64,000 bases of DNA, from assembly GCA_040880025.1 (NCBI GenBank), contig JBBDJD010000010.1, positions 186,001-250,000 of the forward strand, written 5' to 3'. Made by a program: the position numbers and the translations under genes. Source of the DNA: RCIO01 sp040880025 (GTDB lineage Bacteria > Pseudomonadota > Alphaproteobacteria > Rhizobiales > Rhizobiaceae). Positions 26,626-35,701 of the stretch are shown piece after piece (position 1 is the stretch's first letter; each line of letters starts with the position of its first letter). The notes under the pieces were generated by a model. The model saw only the letters and a list, made by a program, of their open reading frames with translations. It had not been told where the DNA came from and did not search any database.

Positions 26626-27882
26626 TCACGTGTTCATCGAATCGAAGAATTCGGCATTGGTCTTGGTATGCCTCAGCTTGTCGATCAGGAACTCGATTGC
26701 GTCCGTCGTTCCCATCGGCGCAAGGATGCGCCGCAACACAAAGATCTTCTGCAGGTCCTGGCGCGCGATAAGCAGGTCTTCCTTGCGCGTCCCCGATTTG
26801 AGAATGTCCATCGACGGGAAGATGCGCTTGTCCGCAACCTTGCGGTCCAGAACGATTTCCGAATTGCCCGTACCCTTGAACTCTTCGAAAATCACCTCAT
26901 CCATGCGGCTGCCGGTATCGATCAGCGCCGTCGCGATGATGGTAAGCGATCCGCCTTCCTCGATATTGCGCGCCGCACCGAAGAAGCGCTTCGGCCGCTG
27001 CAGCGCGTTGGCGTCCACACCGCCGGTCAGCACCTTGCCGGATGACGGTACAACCGTGTTGTAGGCGCGCCCGAGCCGCGTGATCGAATCAAGCAGGATG
27101 ACCACGTCACGCCCATGCTCGACCAGCCGCTTGGCTTTCTCGATCACCATTTCCGCGACCTGGACGTGACGCGTCGCCGGCTCGTCGAAGGTCGAGGAGA
27201 CGACCTCGCCCTTAACCGACCGCTGCATGTCGGTCACTTCCTCCGGCCGCTCATCGATCAGAAGCACGATCAGGAAGCACTCGGGATGGTTTGAGGTGAT
27301 CGAATGCGCGATGTTTTGCAGCAGCACCGTCTTGCCGGTACGAGGCGGAGCCACGATGAGCCCGCGCTGACCCTTGCCAAGCGGCGCCACGAGATCGATC
27401 ACCCGCGCAGAAAGATCCTTCTTCGTCGGATCGTCGACTTCCATATTGAGCCGCGAATCCGGATAAAGCGGCGTCAGATTGTCGAAATGGATCTTGTGCC
27501 GGATCTTCTCCGGATCCTCGAAATTGATGGTGTTGACCTTCAGCAGCGCGAAATATCGCTCGCCATCCTTCGGGCTGCGGATCGGTCCCTCGACCGTATC
27601 GCCGGTCTTGAGCGAAAACCGCCTGATCTGCGACGGCGAAATGTAGATATCGTCGGGACCCGGTAGATAGTTCGCGTTGGCCGAACGCAGGAAGCCGAAG
27701 CCGTCCTGCAGAACCTCCACCACGCCCTCACCGATGATTTCCGTATCCTGCGCGGCAAGTTTTTTCAGGATCGCGAACATCAGCTCCTGTTTGCGCAAGA
27801 CGCTGGCGTTCTCGACCTCGAGCGATTCCGCGAAGGCGATGAGGTCCGTTGGACCTTTGTTTTTGAGTTCCTGAAGTTTCAT
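26626..27882 (-). CDS. rho: Transcription termination factor Rho
   Basis: The 418-residue protein has the RNA-binding helical N-terminus (MKLQELKNKGPTDLIAFAES), the OB-fold (GFGFLRSANANYLPGPDDIYIS), the Walker A in IVAPPRTGKTVLLQNIA, LIDERPEEVTDM, and the C-terminal SGTRKEDLL. It is the hexameric RNA translocase of Rho-dependent termination. Its presence suits the scarcity of strong intrinsic terminators in the window. ATG at 27882, 101 bases upstream of mnmE. Confidence 0.98.
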   Translation of the reverse strand: MKLQELKNKGPTDLIAFAESLEVENASVLRKQELMFAILKKLAAQDTEIIGEGVVEVLQDGFGFLRSANANYLPGPDDIYISPSQIRRFSLKTGDTVEGPIRSPKDGERYFALLKVNTINFEDPEKIRHKIHFDNLTPLYPDSRLNMEVDDPTKKDLSARVIDLVAPLGKGQRGLIVAPPRTGKTVLLQNIAHSITSNHPECFLIVLLIDERPEEVTDMQRSVKGEVVSSTFDEPATRHVQVAEMVIEKAKRLVEHGRDVVILLDSITRLGRAYNTVVPSSGKVLTGGVDANALQRPKRFFGAARNIEEGGSLTIIATALIDTGSRMDEVIFEEFKGTGNSEIVLDRKVADKRIFPSMDILKSGTRKEDLLIARQDLQKIFVLRRILAPMGTTDAIEFLIDKLRHTKTNAEFFDSMNT

Positions 27883-28046
27883 ATCCGGCTAACGCGTTGA
27901 TGAGGAAACGAAATATGCGATGGGATTGCGGGAGCGTCTGGCGCCGGCACGTGGCTGCTCGGCAAAACGCTCGATGCGGGGAGAGGCTGCGACTCATATC
28001 GTCGCATCACTGAAAGAGCAAGCGGCGTTTTCAGGTCCTCGGACCG

Positions 28047-28586
28047 TCAAAACGGCTTGACGATCACCAGGATCACGATGGCGATCATCAGCAATGTGGG
28101 AACTTCGTTGACGATTCGCCAGTGCCTAGCCGATCTTTCGTTCCGGTCATCGGCGAACCGCCGGACCGAGGCCGACAAATAGCCGTGGACGCCCGACAGG
28201 ACCAGCACGAGGGCAATCTTGGCATGCAGCCAACCGGCCTGAAACCCGAAACCGTACCAGCCGAGCCACAGCCCGGCCGCCCACGTGACGATCATTGCCG
28301 GGTTGATGATCGCGCGCAGAAGCCGGCGCTCCATCACCTTGAAGGTTTCCGACTTCGCCGAACCTGGCTCCGAATCAGCGTGGTAGACGAACAATCGCGG
28401 CAGATAGAGCATTCCCGCCATCCAGGAGATGACCGCAATGACATGCAGCGCCTTGACCCATGGATAGGCAGCACCCGGCTCGATCAGAAACAGCCCTCCG
28501 GTAACGACCGCCAATGCGACGACCGCAACAATCGCCCGAAGCAACGGCCTATCCTTGCCGCCCTGTTCCTGGCTTCCGCTGCTCAT
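28047..28586 (-). CDS. hemJ: Protoporphyrinogen oxidase HemJ (CopD-like membrane protein)
   Basis: The ATG at 28586 gives 179 residues with about four to five membrane helices. AYPWVKALHVIAVISWMAGM includes the conserved His of HemJ. LPRLFVYHADSEPGS and AKIALVLVLSGVHGYLSASVRRFADDRN supply further conserved His and Arg residues. HemJ oxidises protoporphyrinogen IX in bacteria lacking HemG/HemY. It is coupled to hemE by a 4-base ATGA overlap, which joins two haem-pathway steps in one transcript. Confidence 0.92.
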   Translation of the reverse strand: MSSGSQEQGGKDRPLLRAIVAVVALAVVTGGLFLIEPGAAYPWVKALHVIAVISWMAGMLYLPRLFVYHADSEPGSAKSETFKVMERRLLRAIINPAMIVTWAAGLWLGWYGFGFQAGWLHAKIALVLVLSGVHGYLSASVRRFADDRNERSARHWRIVNEVPTLLMIAIVILVIVKPF

Positions 28587-29626
28587 CGTCGCGCATTCCT
28601 CACCTGCCGCACCATTTGTTCGACATGCGCAACCGGCGCATCGGGCGTAATTCCATGGCCGAGATTGAAAACCAGCGGACCGTCTCCGAGCCCGTCCAGG
28701 ATCCTTTCCACACCATCGCTCAACGCGCTGCCGCCAGCCACCAGCCGCAGTGGATCCAGATTCCCCTGCACCGCTCCGCCGGCCTGCAATGCCCGCGCCT
28801 GTTTCATCGACACCGACCAGTCCAGGCCCAAGGCTGTTACGCCCGTCAGCTCCCGGTAGCTGTCGTAGAACATCCCGGCGCCGCGCGGAAAGCCGACAAT
28901 GGGAACATCCGGATGCCTCTCGCGGAATTTCCGCACCAGCCGCGCCACCGGCCGTACGCACCATCGTTCGAACATCTCCTCGTCGAGAACTCCTGACCAG
29001 GAATCGAAAATCTGAACCGCGTCTACCCCTGCATCCACCTGCCTCGACAGATAGTCGGCGCTCACGTCAGCAAGACGGTCAAGAAGCCCGGAAAACGCTT
29101 CCGGTTCCCGATAGCCGAACAATCTGGTCGGCGCCTGATCCGGCGTGCCGCCGCCTGCGATCATGTAGGTCGCCACAGTCCATGGCGCCCCGCAGAACCC
29201 GAGAAGTGTCGTCTCTCCCGCCAGCCGTTCACGAACCATCCCGACCGCCTCGTAGACCGGACGCAACCGGTCATGGAATTGGCTATCGTCAAGCTGTCCA
29301 ATCTCGACGGCCGTCATCGGGGTCATGCGCGGCCCGATCCCTTCCTCGAAGCGCAGGTCACGGCCCAGCGCGTGCGGAACGACCAGGATATCGGAAAACA
29401 GGATCGCCGCATCGAATCCAAATCGCCGGATCGGCTGCAGCGTCACCTCACATGCAAGCTCGGGATTGTAGCAGAGGTCGAGAAAGCTCCCGGCTTTAGC
29501 CCGCGTCTCCCGGTATTCCGGCAGATAGCGGCCCGCCTGCCGCATCATCCAGATCGGAGGCGGAAAGGCCTTCCTGCCTTTCAGCACTTCAAGAACCAGC
29601 TTTTCATCAGCCACCGGCACACCCAT
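28583..29626 (-). CDS. hemE: Uroporphyrinogen decarboxylase
   Basis: The ATG at 29626 gives 347 residues. PIWMMRQAGRYLPEYRETR is the N-terminal signature (substrate-binding Arg), and LFSDILVVPHALG and GFCGAPWTVATYMI complete it. VQIFDSWSGVL has the conserved catalytic region and FNLGHGITPDAP the C-terminal signature. It decarboxylates uroporphyrinogen III to coproporphyrinogen III. It borders the predicted replication origin, as hemE does in Caulobacter. Confidence 0.98.
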   Translation of the reverse strand: MGVPVADEKLVLEVLKGRKAFPPPIWMMRQAGRYLPEYRETRAKAGSFLDLCYNPELACEVTLQPIRRFGFDAAILFSDILVVPHALGRDLRFEEGIGPRMTPMTAVEIGQLDDSQFHDRLRPVYEAVGMVRERLAGETTLLGFCGAPWTVATYMIAGGGTPDQAPTRLFGYREPEAFSGLLDRLADVSADYLSRQVDAGVDAVQIFDSWSGVLDEEMFERWCVRPVARLVRKFRERHPDVPIVGFPRGAGMFYDSYRELTGVTALGLDWSVSMKQARALQAGGAVQGNLDPLRLVAGGSALSDGVERILDGLGDGPLVFNLGHGITPDAPVAHVEQMVRQVRNARR

Positions 29627-29706
29627 CGACGATTGGTAAACAATAAGAAAATCTAATCTAAAAGATCTTATGATTCTTAGACTCTGTGAGTAGCGGGAGG
29701 ATGTCT

Positions 29707-29715
29707 TGATCCACA
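29707..29715 (+). other. DnaA box (TGATCCACA type)
   Basis: TGATCCACA differs from the E. coli consensus TTATCCACA at one base. It is identical to the high-affinity G-box sequence described in the Caulobacter origin. It lies next to the AT-rich stretch on the hemE side. Confidence 0.7.
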
Positions 29716-29922
29716 ACCGCCCGCCTCAAAAACCAGCCCGCACCCCCGAAGCGCAAATCGACCAAATGCTTGAGAATAGCGGGGACAGCGCGCGTAATAT
29801 GCGCAATTCCAAAGACTTGCAACGACACCACCGTCACAGCTCCGACCATCTCGTTGCCAACAGGTCACTGCAGCCAACACAATTGCCCACAAGTGAGAAG
29901 CCGACTCCTTCGGCCGGTGAAT

Positions 29923-29931
29923 TGTGGATAT
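29923..29931 (-). other. DnaA box (ATATCCACA on the minus strand)
   Basis: On the minus strand the sequence ATATCCACA matches TTATCCACA at 8 of 9 positions. It lies mid-gap between hemE and ppsR. Confidence 0.6.
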
Positions 29932-29990
29932 CCGCGCCTCTGTTAGATTGCCCGTCCAACGCATCGCCCGGAAACGCACTTTGTCCACAC

Positions 29991-29999
29991 GAGATCACA
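29991..29999 (+). other. DnaA box (TTGTCCACA)
   Basis: TTGTCCACA matches the consensus at 8 of 9 positions. A further 8-of-9 match lies on the minus strand at 30016-30024 (TTACCCACA), over the proposed GTG start of ppsR. A weaker 7-of-9 match is at 29883-29891. Confidence 0.6.
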
Positions 30000-30016
30000 G
30001 CTCATCGCAGCAGCAT

Positions 30017-30838
30017 GTGGGTAAGCCACAGAGCTTCTTTCACCTGCACATGATTTCGGATGCGACCGGCGAGACGCTTCTAGCAGCGGGGAGGGCCGCC
30101 GCCTCCCAGTACACCAACGCCCGATCCATTGAGCACATCTATCCGCTGGTCCGGACCGAGAAGCAGCTTGCCCGCGCATTCGCCGATATCGAGGAGGAGC
30201 CGGGCATCGTGCTCTATACGGTGGTCGATACCGGCCTTGCGGCGCAAATTGACGCGCGTTGCTCAGGCCTCGGCCTGCCCTGTGTGTCGGTTCTCGAGCC
30301 GGTGCTGTCCGTGTTTCAGTCCTATCTTGGCACGCCTGCGGGCCGACGCGTCGGCGCTCAGCACGTGCTTGACGCCCAATATTTCCGGCGCATCGATGCC
30401 CTGAACTTCACGCTTGAACATGATGACGGCCAGATGCTGCACGATATCGGCGACGCCGATATCATCCTGGTCGGCATCTCCCGCACCTCAAAAACACCGA
30501 CGAGCATCTATATCGCCAACCGTGGGATCAAGACCGCCAACGTCCCCATCGTTCTCGGCATGCCGGTGCCCGATGAGGTCGTGAAAGCCGATGGCCCCTT
30601 GATCGTCGGTCTCGTGGCTTCGGCCGAGCGTATCTCGCACGTGCGCCACAATCGCCTTCTGGGCTCGAGCGGCGATTACCGTTCCGAAGACTATGTCGAC
30701 CGTTCGATGATCGCTGAGGAACTCACCTATGCGCGCCAGCTTTGCGACCGCCACGGGTGGCCGCTGATCGATGTCTCGCGCCGCTCGATCGAGGAAACGG
30801 CGGCAGCCATCCTTGCGCTGCGCACCAAGACGCGTTAG
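30017..30838 (+). CDS. Pyruvate, phosphate dikinase/PEP synthase regulatory protein (DUF299)
   Basis: The GTG at 30017 gives 273 residues starting (M)GKPQSFFHLHMISDATGETL, the normal N-terminus of the family. The P-loop-like GISRTSKTPTSIYIANRG is the kinase site, followed by NVPIVLGMPVPDEV. The bifunctional enzyme phosphorylates (from ADP) and dephosphorylates a Thr of its dikinase target. This is the RP001-type gene next to alphaproteobacterial origins. Longer in-frame starts back to 29924 would run through the DnaA boxes. Confidence 0.93.
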   Translation: MGKPQSFFHLHMISDATGETLLAAGRAAASQYTNARSIEHIYPLVRTEKQLARAFADIEEEPGIVLYTVVDTGLAAQIDARCSGLGLPCVSVLEPVLSVFQSYLGTPAGRRVGAQHVLDAQYFRRIDALNFTLEHDDGQMLHDIGDADIILVGISRTSKTPTSIYIANRGIKTANVPIVLGMPVPDEVVKADGPLIVGLVASAERISHVRHNRLLGSSGDYRSEDYVDRSMIAEELTYARQLCDRHGWPLIDVSRRSIEETAAAILALRTKTR

Positions 30839-30850
30839 CGGGCGGCGGAC

Positions 30851-31483
30851 ATGTCGAGGAGCGAAGCCGAATTGGCCGACGGACAATCAACGCAAATCAT
30901 CCTGGCGTCCGGCAGTCAAGGCCGGCGCATATTGTTGGAGAACGCAGGCGTTTCATTCGACGTCGTTCGCGCCGACGTCGACGAGCGCGCCGTCGAGGAG
31001 GCGGTCGAAAACTCAGGCGTCACGCCACCCGATCTCGCCGCCATCCTCGCCGAAGCCAAGGCTACAGAGGTCAGCCTGCGCCATCCCGAAGCACTGGTCG
31101 TAGGCGCCGACCAGACCATGGCGCTGGACGACCGCCTGTTTCACAAGCCTCCAGACATGGCTGGCGCGCGGCGGCACCTGTTGGCCCTGTCCGGCCGCAT
31201 GCATGAGCTTCACAGCGGCGTCGTGCTAGCCCGGGCCGGCATCGCCATCTGGCGGCACGTCGATACGGCGCGCCTGACGATGCGCGAGCTGAGCCCTGAA
31301 TTCATCGGCCGCTATTTGTCAGCTGTCGGCGATCCTGCGCTCCAGACCGTCGGCGGCTATGAGATCGAAGGGCGGGGCGTCCAGCTATTCGAAAAGATCG
31401 AAGGCAGTCACTTCACCATTGTCGGCTTGCCGCTGGTGCCCCTGCTCGCGGCCCTCCGCGAAAACGGCGCTCTCGATGGGTAG
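30851..31483 (+). CDS. Maf-like nucleotide pyrophosphatase
   Basis: The 210-residue protein has IILASGSQGRRILLENAGVSFDVV at the N-terminus, ALVVGADQTMALDDRLFHKP with the catalytic acid region, and YEIEGRGVQLFEKIEGSHFTIVGLPL at the end. Maf proteins hydrolyse non-canonical or modified nucleoside triphosphates to monophosphates. The usual ASxSPRR motif is SGSQGRR here, a moderate change. Follows ppsR by 12 bases and overlaps aroE by 8, so the group is an operon. Confidence 0.93.
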   Translation: MSRSEAELADGQSTQIILASGSQGRRILLENAGVSFDVVRADVDERAVEEAVENSGVTPPDLAAILAEAKATEVSLRHPEALVVGADQTMALDDRLFHKPPDMAGARRHLLALSGRMHELHSGVVLARAGIAIWRHVDTARLTMRELSPEFIGRYLSAVGDPALQTVGGYEIEGRGVQLFEKIEGSHFTIVGLPLVPLLAALRENGALDG

Positions 31484-32318
31484 CGGCTCGCCCCGCGCCT
31501 TCGTCTGCGGCCACCCGATCGGGCATTCCCGGTCGCCGCTAATCCACCGTTACTGGCTGGATGAGCTGGGGCTTTCCGGAAGCTACGACCCTGTCGCCAT
31601 TGCGCAGGAAAATCTGGCCGGCTTTCTTTCCGGCATTAGTGCCGATGGCTGGGCCGGCGGCAACTTAACCATCCCGCACAAGGAACACGCGTTCCGGCTG
31701 GTCCTCAGGCGCGACCGCGCTGCCGAACGGATCGGCGCCGTGAACACGCTGTGGGTTGAAAATGGCAATCTGGCTGCCGGCAATACGGACGCATACGGCT
31801 TTGCGGCGAATCTCGATACTCATTCGAGCGCGTGGCGAAACGCCGAAACCGCACTCGTGCTTGGTGCGGGCGGAGCCGCCCGGGCGGTCGTCCATGCGCT
31901 GCAGGAGGCGAACATCGCCGATATACGTATCGCCAACCGGACCGCCGCGCGCGCTGAAGATCTGGCGGCCGCCGTCGGCGGTGGCGCCACCGGCCATTCC
32001 TGGTCCGGTGTTCATGAATTGCTCCCCACCAGCGACATCCTCATCAACACGACATCGCTCGGCATGGCCGGTCAGCCGCCTCTCGATCTGGACATTGCAG
32101 AAATGCCGGCGGAGGCTATCGTGACCGACATCGTCTACACGCCGCTGGAGACGCCGCTTCTGCGCCAGGCGCGCGAGATCGGTCTTGTCGCTGTCGACGG
32201 GCTCGGCATGCTGCTCCATCAGGCGGTTCCCGGATTCGAGCGCTGGTTCGGCAAGAAACCTGTCGTATCCGCCGCGCTTCGGATGCATATTGTCGCCGAT
32301 CTGGAGAAGTCACGATGA
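31476..32318 (+). CDS. aroE: Shikimate dehydrogenase
   Basis: The ATG at 31476 gives 280 residues. FVCGHPIGHSRSPLIHRYWL binds shikimate, GNLTIPHKEHAF includes the catalytic Lys, and ALVLGAGGAARAVVHAL is the NADP-binding Rossmann motif. DGLGMLLHQAVPGFERWFG is the C-terminal signature. It reduces 3-dehydroshikimate in aromatic amino-acid synthesis. Overlaps maf at its start and coaE at its end (ATGA). Confidence 0.97.
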   Translation: MGSGSPRAFVCGHPIGHSRSPLIHRYWLDELGLSGSYDPVAIAQENLAGFLSGISADGWAGGNLTIPHKEHAFRLVLRRDRAAERIGAVNTLWVENGNLAAGNTDAYGFAANLDTHSSAWRNAETALVLGAGGAARAVVHALQEANIADIRIANRTAARAEDLAAAVGGGATGHSWSGVHELLPTSDILINTTSLGMAGQPPLDLDIAEMPAEAIVTDIVYTPLETPLLRQAREIGLVAVDGLGMLLHQAVPGFERWFGKKPVVSAALRMHIVADLEKSR

Positions 32319-32908
32319 TCGTCCTAGGCCTGACCGGCTCCATAGGAATGGGGAAGTCGACCACGGCGATAATGTTCGCCAGCGAAGGCATCCCGGTTCA
32401 CGATTCAGACGAAGTCGTTCATCGTCTCTATGCCGGCAAGGCGGCGCATCTGATCGCGGCTGCCTTTCCCGGAACGGTCTCGGCGGGCGTCGTGGACCGC
32501 AAACGCCTGTCCTCAGCCGTGCTCGACGACCAGAACAAGCTTCGCAAGCTGGGTGAAATCGTGCATCCGCTGGTGCGCGCCGATCAGGATGCGTTTCTGG
32601 CCCGTCACCGCGCTGCGAAAACGCCGCTGGTGGTTCTGGACATCCCGCTCCTGTTCGAAACGGGCGCCACCGACAGGGTTGACGACATTCTTGTCGTGAC
32701 TGCGCCCGCAGAAATTCAGAAAGCGCGGGTCATGTCGCGGCCGGGGATGACCGCGGAAAAATTCAAGGCGATACTGGCGAATCAGGTCGCGGATCGCGAC
32801 AAGAGGCGCAATGCCGATTTTGTCATTGATACCGGCGCGGGGATGGATGCGGCGCGTGAAGCTGTCCGCCACGTCATCAAGACGCTGAGCGACCGCGATC
32901 GCCGCTGA
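32315..32908 (+). CDS. coaE: Dephospho-CoA kinase
   Basis: The 197-residue P-loop kinase starts MIVLGLTGSIGMGKSTTAIMF (Walker A near residues 8-15). VHDSDEVVHRLYAG holds the catalytic Asp and PLLFETGATDRVDDILVVTAP is family-typical. It makes the last step of coenzyme A synthesis. Start codon overlaps the aroE stop. Pantothenate kinase coaA is found elsewhere in this window at 46416. Confidence 0.96.
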   Translation: MIVLGLTGSIGMGKSTTAIMFASEGIPVHDSDEVVHRLYAGKAAHLIAAAFPGTVSAGVVDRKRLSSAVLDDQNKLRKLGEIVHPLVRADQDAFLARHRAAKTPLVVLDIPLLFETGATDRVDDILVVTAPAEIQKARVMSRPGMTAEKFKAILANQVADRDKRRNADFVIDTGAGMDAAREAVRHVIKTLSDRDRR

Positions 32909-32937
32909 ATTTTGGATGTAGCCGGGGGACGGGCTCG

Positions 32938-33639
32938 ATGCGCGAGATCATTCTGGATACCGAAACCACCGGTCTTGATTTCCGGCTTGACCGGATCATC
33001 GAGCTCGGCGGCGTCGAGCTGGTGAACAAGTTTCCCACCGGCCGCACCTTCCACGAATACATCAATCCCGGCGACCGCCAGATCCATCCGGAGGCAATGG
33101 CGATCCACGGCATCAGCGATGCCGATCTTGCCGGCAAACCACGCTTCGCCGAAATCGCCGACGCGTTTCTCGAGTTTATCGAAGGCGCACATGTCGTTGC
33201 GCACAATGCGAGTTTCGACGCGAGCTTCATCAATGCGGAACTGGAACGGATTGGCTTGGACGCGATTGCGCCGGACCGGGTCGTGGATACGCTCGCGATC
33301 GCGCGCCGCAAGCATCCGATGGGCCCGAATTCGCTCGACGCGCTTTGCCGCCGCTATGGCATCGACAATGCGCACCGCACCTTGCACGGCGCGTTGCTGG
33401 ACTCCGAGCTTCTGGCGGAGGTCTATATCGAACTGATCGGAGGCCGGCAGGCGGCACTGGGGCTCGACAGCGCAGCGGCGGAAGATCGGCGGGGCGAGAC
33501 CACTGTTGTCGTCGTGTCCGTTGGCGCCCGGCCGGCGCCCCTGCCGTCACGGCTCAGTATTGCCGAACAGCAAGCCCATGCCCGGCTTGTCGAGAAGCTC
33601 GGCGAACAGGCGATCTGGCGCAAGACCGGCACGAACTGA
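32938..33639 (+). CDS. dnaQ: DNA polymerase III epsilon subunit (3'-5' exonuclease)
   Basis: The 233-residue protein has the DEDDh exonuclease motifs: LDTETTGLDF (ExoI), VVAHNASFDASFI (ExoII) and HRTLHGALLDSELLAEVY (ExoIII, with the His and Asp). The short C-terminal tail (VEKLGEQAIWRKTG) would bind the polymerase alpha subunit. It provides replication proofreading. Last gene of the ppsR-maf-aroE-coaE-dnaQ run pointing away from the origin. Confidence 0.96.
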   Translation: MREIILDTETTGLDFRLDRIIELGGVELVNKFPTGRTFHEYINPGDRQIHPEAMAIHGISDADLAGKPRFAEIADAFLEFIEGAHVVAHNASFDASFINAELERIGLDAIAPDRVVDTLAIARRKHPMGPNSLDALCRRYGIDNAHRTLHGALLDSELLAEVYIELIGGRQAALGLDSAAAEDRRGETTVVVVSVGARPAPLPSRLSIAEQQAHARLVEKLGEQAIWRKTGTN

Positions 33640-33676
33640 AGCTATAGCGCCTTCCGCCCGAGGTCGCAGACCGTTC

Positions 33677-34189
33677 CTAGTTGGTCAACGGCGCCTTGGT
33701 CTGCTTGGACTGTTCTTCCGCCATCCGCTGCTGGAACATCTTCGCGAAATCGATTGGATCGATCATCAGCGGCGGGAAGCCGCCATTGCGCGTGGCGTCC
33801 GCAATAATCTGCCGGGCGAAGGGGAAGAGAAGACGCGGGCACTCGATAAAGAGCAGCGGCAGCATGTGCTCCTGCGGGAAGCCGTCAATGCGGAAAATCC
33901 CGCCATAGACGAGTTCGGCGTTGAAAAGCACTTCATTGTCGTACTTTGCCTGCGCGTTCAGCGTCAGGACAACGTCATATTCCTTGTCCGCAAGCGGATT
34001 GGCGTTGACGTTGACGTTGATGTTGATTGCCGGCGGCTTGTCGCGGCCCCGCAGCGCCTGCGGCGCGCCCGGGCTCTCGAAGGAGAAGTCCTTGATATAC
34101 TGCGCGAGGATGTTGATCGTCGCGTCCGGGGCGGGCTGCGCGCCCTGCGCGGCCGCGCCAACGTTCCCGTTGTTTTCTTTTTTGGCCAT
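33677..34189 (-). CDS. secB: Protein-export chaperone SecB
   Basis: The 170-residue protein reads NILAQYIKDFSFESPGAPQAL, then NVNVNANPLADKEYDVVLTLNAQAK, with ELVYGGIFRIDGFPQEHMLPLLFIECPRLLFPFAR at the core, all SecB. It keeps preproteins unfolded and delivers them to SecA. The acidic/Gln-rich C-terminal tail is short. Convergent with dnaQ. Confidence 0.97.
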   Translation of the reverse strand: MAKKENNGNVGAAAQGAQPAPDATINILAQYIKDFSFESPGAPQALRGRDKPPAININVNVNANPLADKEYDVVLTLNAQAKYDNEVLFNAELVYGGIFRIDGFPQEHMLPLLFIECPRLLFPFARQIIADATRNGGFPPLMIDPIDFAKMFQQRMAEEQSKQTKAPLTN

Positions 34190-34291
34190 CTGGCGGAAAT
34201 CCTCGTGATACGGGCCGCGCAGCGGCCTTGGTCGAAGTTGGAGCGCTGGCTAGCATGGGTGGCCAACGGTGACAAGAAGGCGGCCGTGGCA

Positions 34292-34777
34292 TTAGTTCAG
34301 CCGGTCTGGATCATCTCTTGGAGGCCGTCCGGTTTGCCGCTTGAATTCGTCATCGTCCAGATCGATCGTCTGGCCATCTCCGCCCGATCGCCGCTGGTGT
34401 GAAGCGCTTGCCGTGACAACGACGCGCTCGCGCACGGCGGACCAGGCAAAATCCCGGATTGCAGGGACGAACAGGAGAAGTCCGATCGTATCGGTAATGA
34501 AGCCTGGCGTGAGAAGCAGAAGCCCCGCAGCCATGATCATGAATCCATGCACGAGGTCACGGCCGGGCATGCCGCCCGCATCCATCGTGGCACGGATGCG
34601 CGCCATGACGCCGAAACCCTGTATGCGCAGCAGGATCGTACCGGTGACGGCGGTCGCCAGCACAAGGCCGATGGTCGGCAGAACGCCGATCTGGCCGCCA
34701 ACGACCACAAAAGTGGCGATTTCCGCGAGAGGCACGACAAGAAGCAGAAAAGGGATCAGCGACAGTGGCAAGGGCAA
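34292..34777 (-). CDS. FxsA family membrane protein
   Basis: The 161-residue protein has about four membrane segments. The N-terminal stretch IPFLLLVVPLAEIATFVVVG and the motif GLLLLTPGFITDTIGLLLFVPAIR are diagnostic of FxsA. The C-terminus is short and charged. E. coli FxsA relieves phage T7 exclusion by F plasmid when overproduced, and the normal role is unknown. The start is a TTG preceded by AAAGGA. Downstream of it on the same strand is secB. Confidence 0.9.
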   Translation of the reverse strand: MPLPLSLIPFLLLVVPLAEIATFVVVGGQIGVLPTIGLVLATAVTGTILLRIQGFGVMARIRATMDAGGMPGRDLVHGFMIMAAGLLLLTPGFITDTIGLLLFVPAIRDFAWSAVRERVVVTASASHQRRSGGDGQTIDLDDDEFKRQTGRPPRDDPDRLN

Positions 34778-34967
34778 TGACGTCCTTTCAAATGGCGTTC
34801 TGGCCGTTAAAGCGGCCGGTTTTCGGATAAATAGGGATTCGCCGACTTGATTTGAATGATATCATCATGCGTTCTATATGAGACCTGCAATGGACGCACA
34901 TCTTGGACCGCGTATGGGCGCGGTGCGGAGAATGCAAAGCGCTTAACCGCGACAACTGGCGGATAAC

Positions 34968-35672
34968 ATGGAATTTTTCGACTTCGGAACGATCTTTTTT
35001 CTCGTCGCGGCGGTGGTGATTTTCTACCAGCTTCGCAACGTGCTGGGTCGTCGTACCGGGAGCGAGCGTCCGCCGTTTGACCCTTATACCGCGGGCCGGT
35101 CGCGCAAGGATGACAGTTCCAAAGCCCCTGAAAACGTGGTTTCGCTTCCCCGGCGCAAGGATGGGCCCGAGCAGCCTGACAACTATGCCGATATAGACGC
35201 GTTCGCCGATTCCGGCACCGATCTCAACAAGGGCTTGCGGACCATCAAGGATGCGGAGCCCGATTTCGAGCCGCGCACCTTTGTCGAGGGCGCCAAACTG
35301 GCCTATGAAATGATCGTCATGGCCTACGCCGATGGCGATCGCCGAACGCTGAAGAACCTGCTTTCCCGCGAGGTCTATGACGGTTTTGTCGCGGCGATCT
35401 CCGAACGTGAATCGCGGTCGGAGAAAGTGCAGTCGTCCTTTGTTGGCATCAACAAGGCCGAAATCGTCTTGGCCGAAATGAAGGGAACGGAGGCTCATCT
35501 AACCCTGCGCATCGTGAGCGAGTTGATCTCCGCCACGCTCGACAAGGGCGGCGAGGTGATCGACGGCGATCCGGAGACGGTCGCGGAGGTCAAGGATGTG
35601 TGGACTTTCGCCCGCGACACGCGCTCCAGCGACCCGAACTGGAAACTCGTCGCGACCGAAGCGGAAGACTGA
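34968..35672 (+). CDS. Tim44/TimA domain protein
   Basis: The 234-residue protein has one N-terminal membrane anchor (FGTIFFLVAAVVIFYQL), a variable basic/acidic linker and a C-terminal Tim44-like domain. The domain spans FEPRTFVEGAKLAYEMIVMAYADGD and DRRTLKNLLSREVYDGFVAAI to WTFARDTRSSDPNWKLVAT. The family resembles the mitochondrial import motor subunit Tim44. In Caulobacter TimA is membrane-bound and of unclear function. Divergent from fxsA with a 190-base gap. Confidence 0.92.
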   Translation: MEFFDFGTIFFLVAAVVIFYQLRNVLGRRTGSERPPFDPYTAGRSRKDDSSKAPENVVSLPRRKDGPEQPDNYADIDAFADSGTDLNKGLRTIKDAEPDFEPRTFVEGAKLAYEMIVMAYADGDRRTLKNLLSREVYDGFVAAISERESRSEKVQSSFVGINKAEIVLAEMKGTEAHLTLRIVSELISATLDKGGEVIDGDPETVAEVKDVWTFARDTRSSDPNWKLVATEAED

Positions 35673-35701
35673 GCCGTCCGCCCGTCGTCGTAGGTTATCC
35701 G

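Larger units (their letters stand above)
29627..30016. other. Putative chromosomal replication origin (oriC)
   Basis: This 390-base gap between hemE and ppsR holds no gene. The hemE-proximal part 29631-29680 is about three-quarters A+T in an otherwise GC-rich window, a candidate unwinding element. It contains near-consensus DnaA boxes at 29707-29715, 29883-29891, 29923-29931 and 29991-29999, with another at 30016-30024. GANTC methylation sites lie at 29672-29676, 29680-29684 and 29903-29907. Genes run away from it on both sides. The Caulobacter and Sinorhizobium origins lie in the same hemE/RP001 gap. Direct proof is lacking. Confidence 0.75.
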
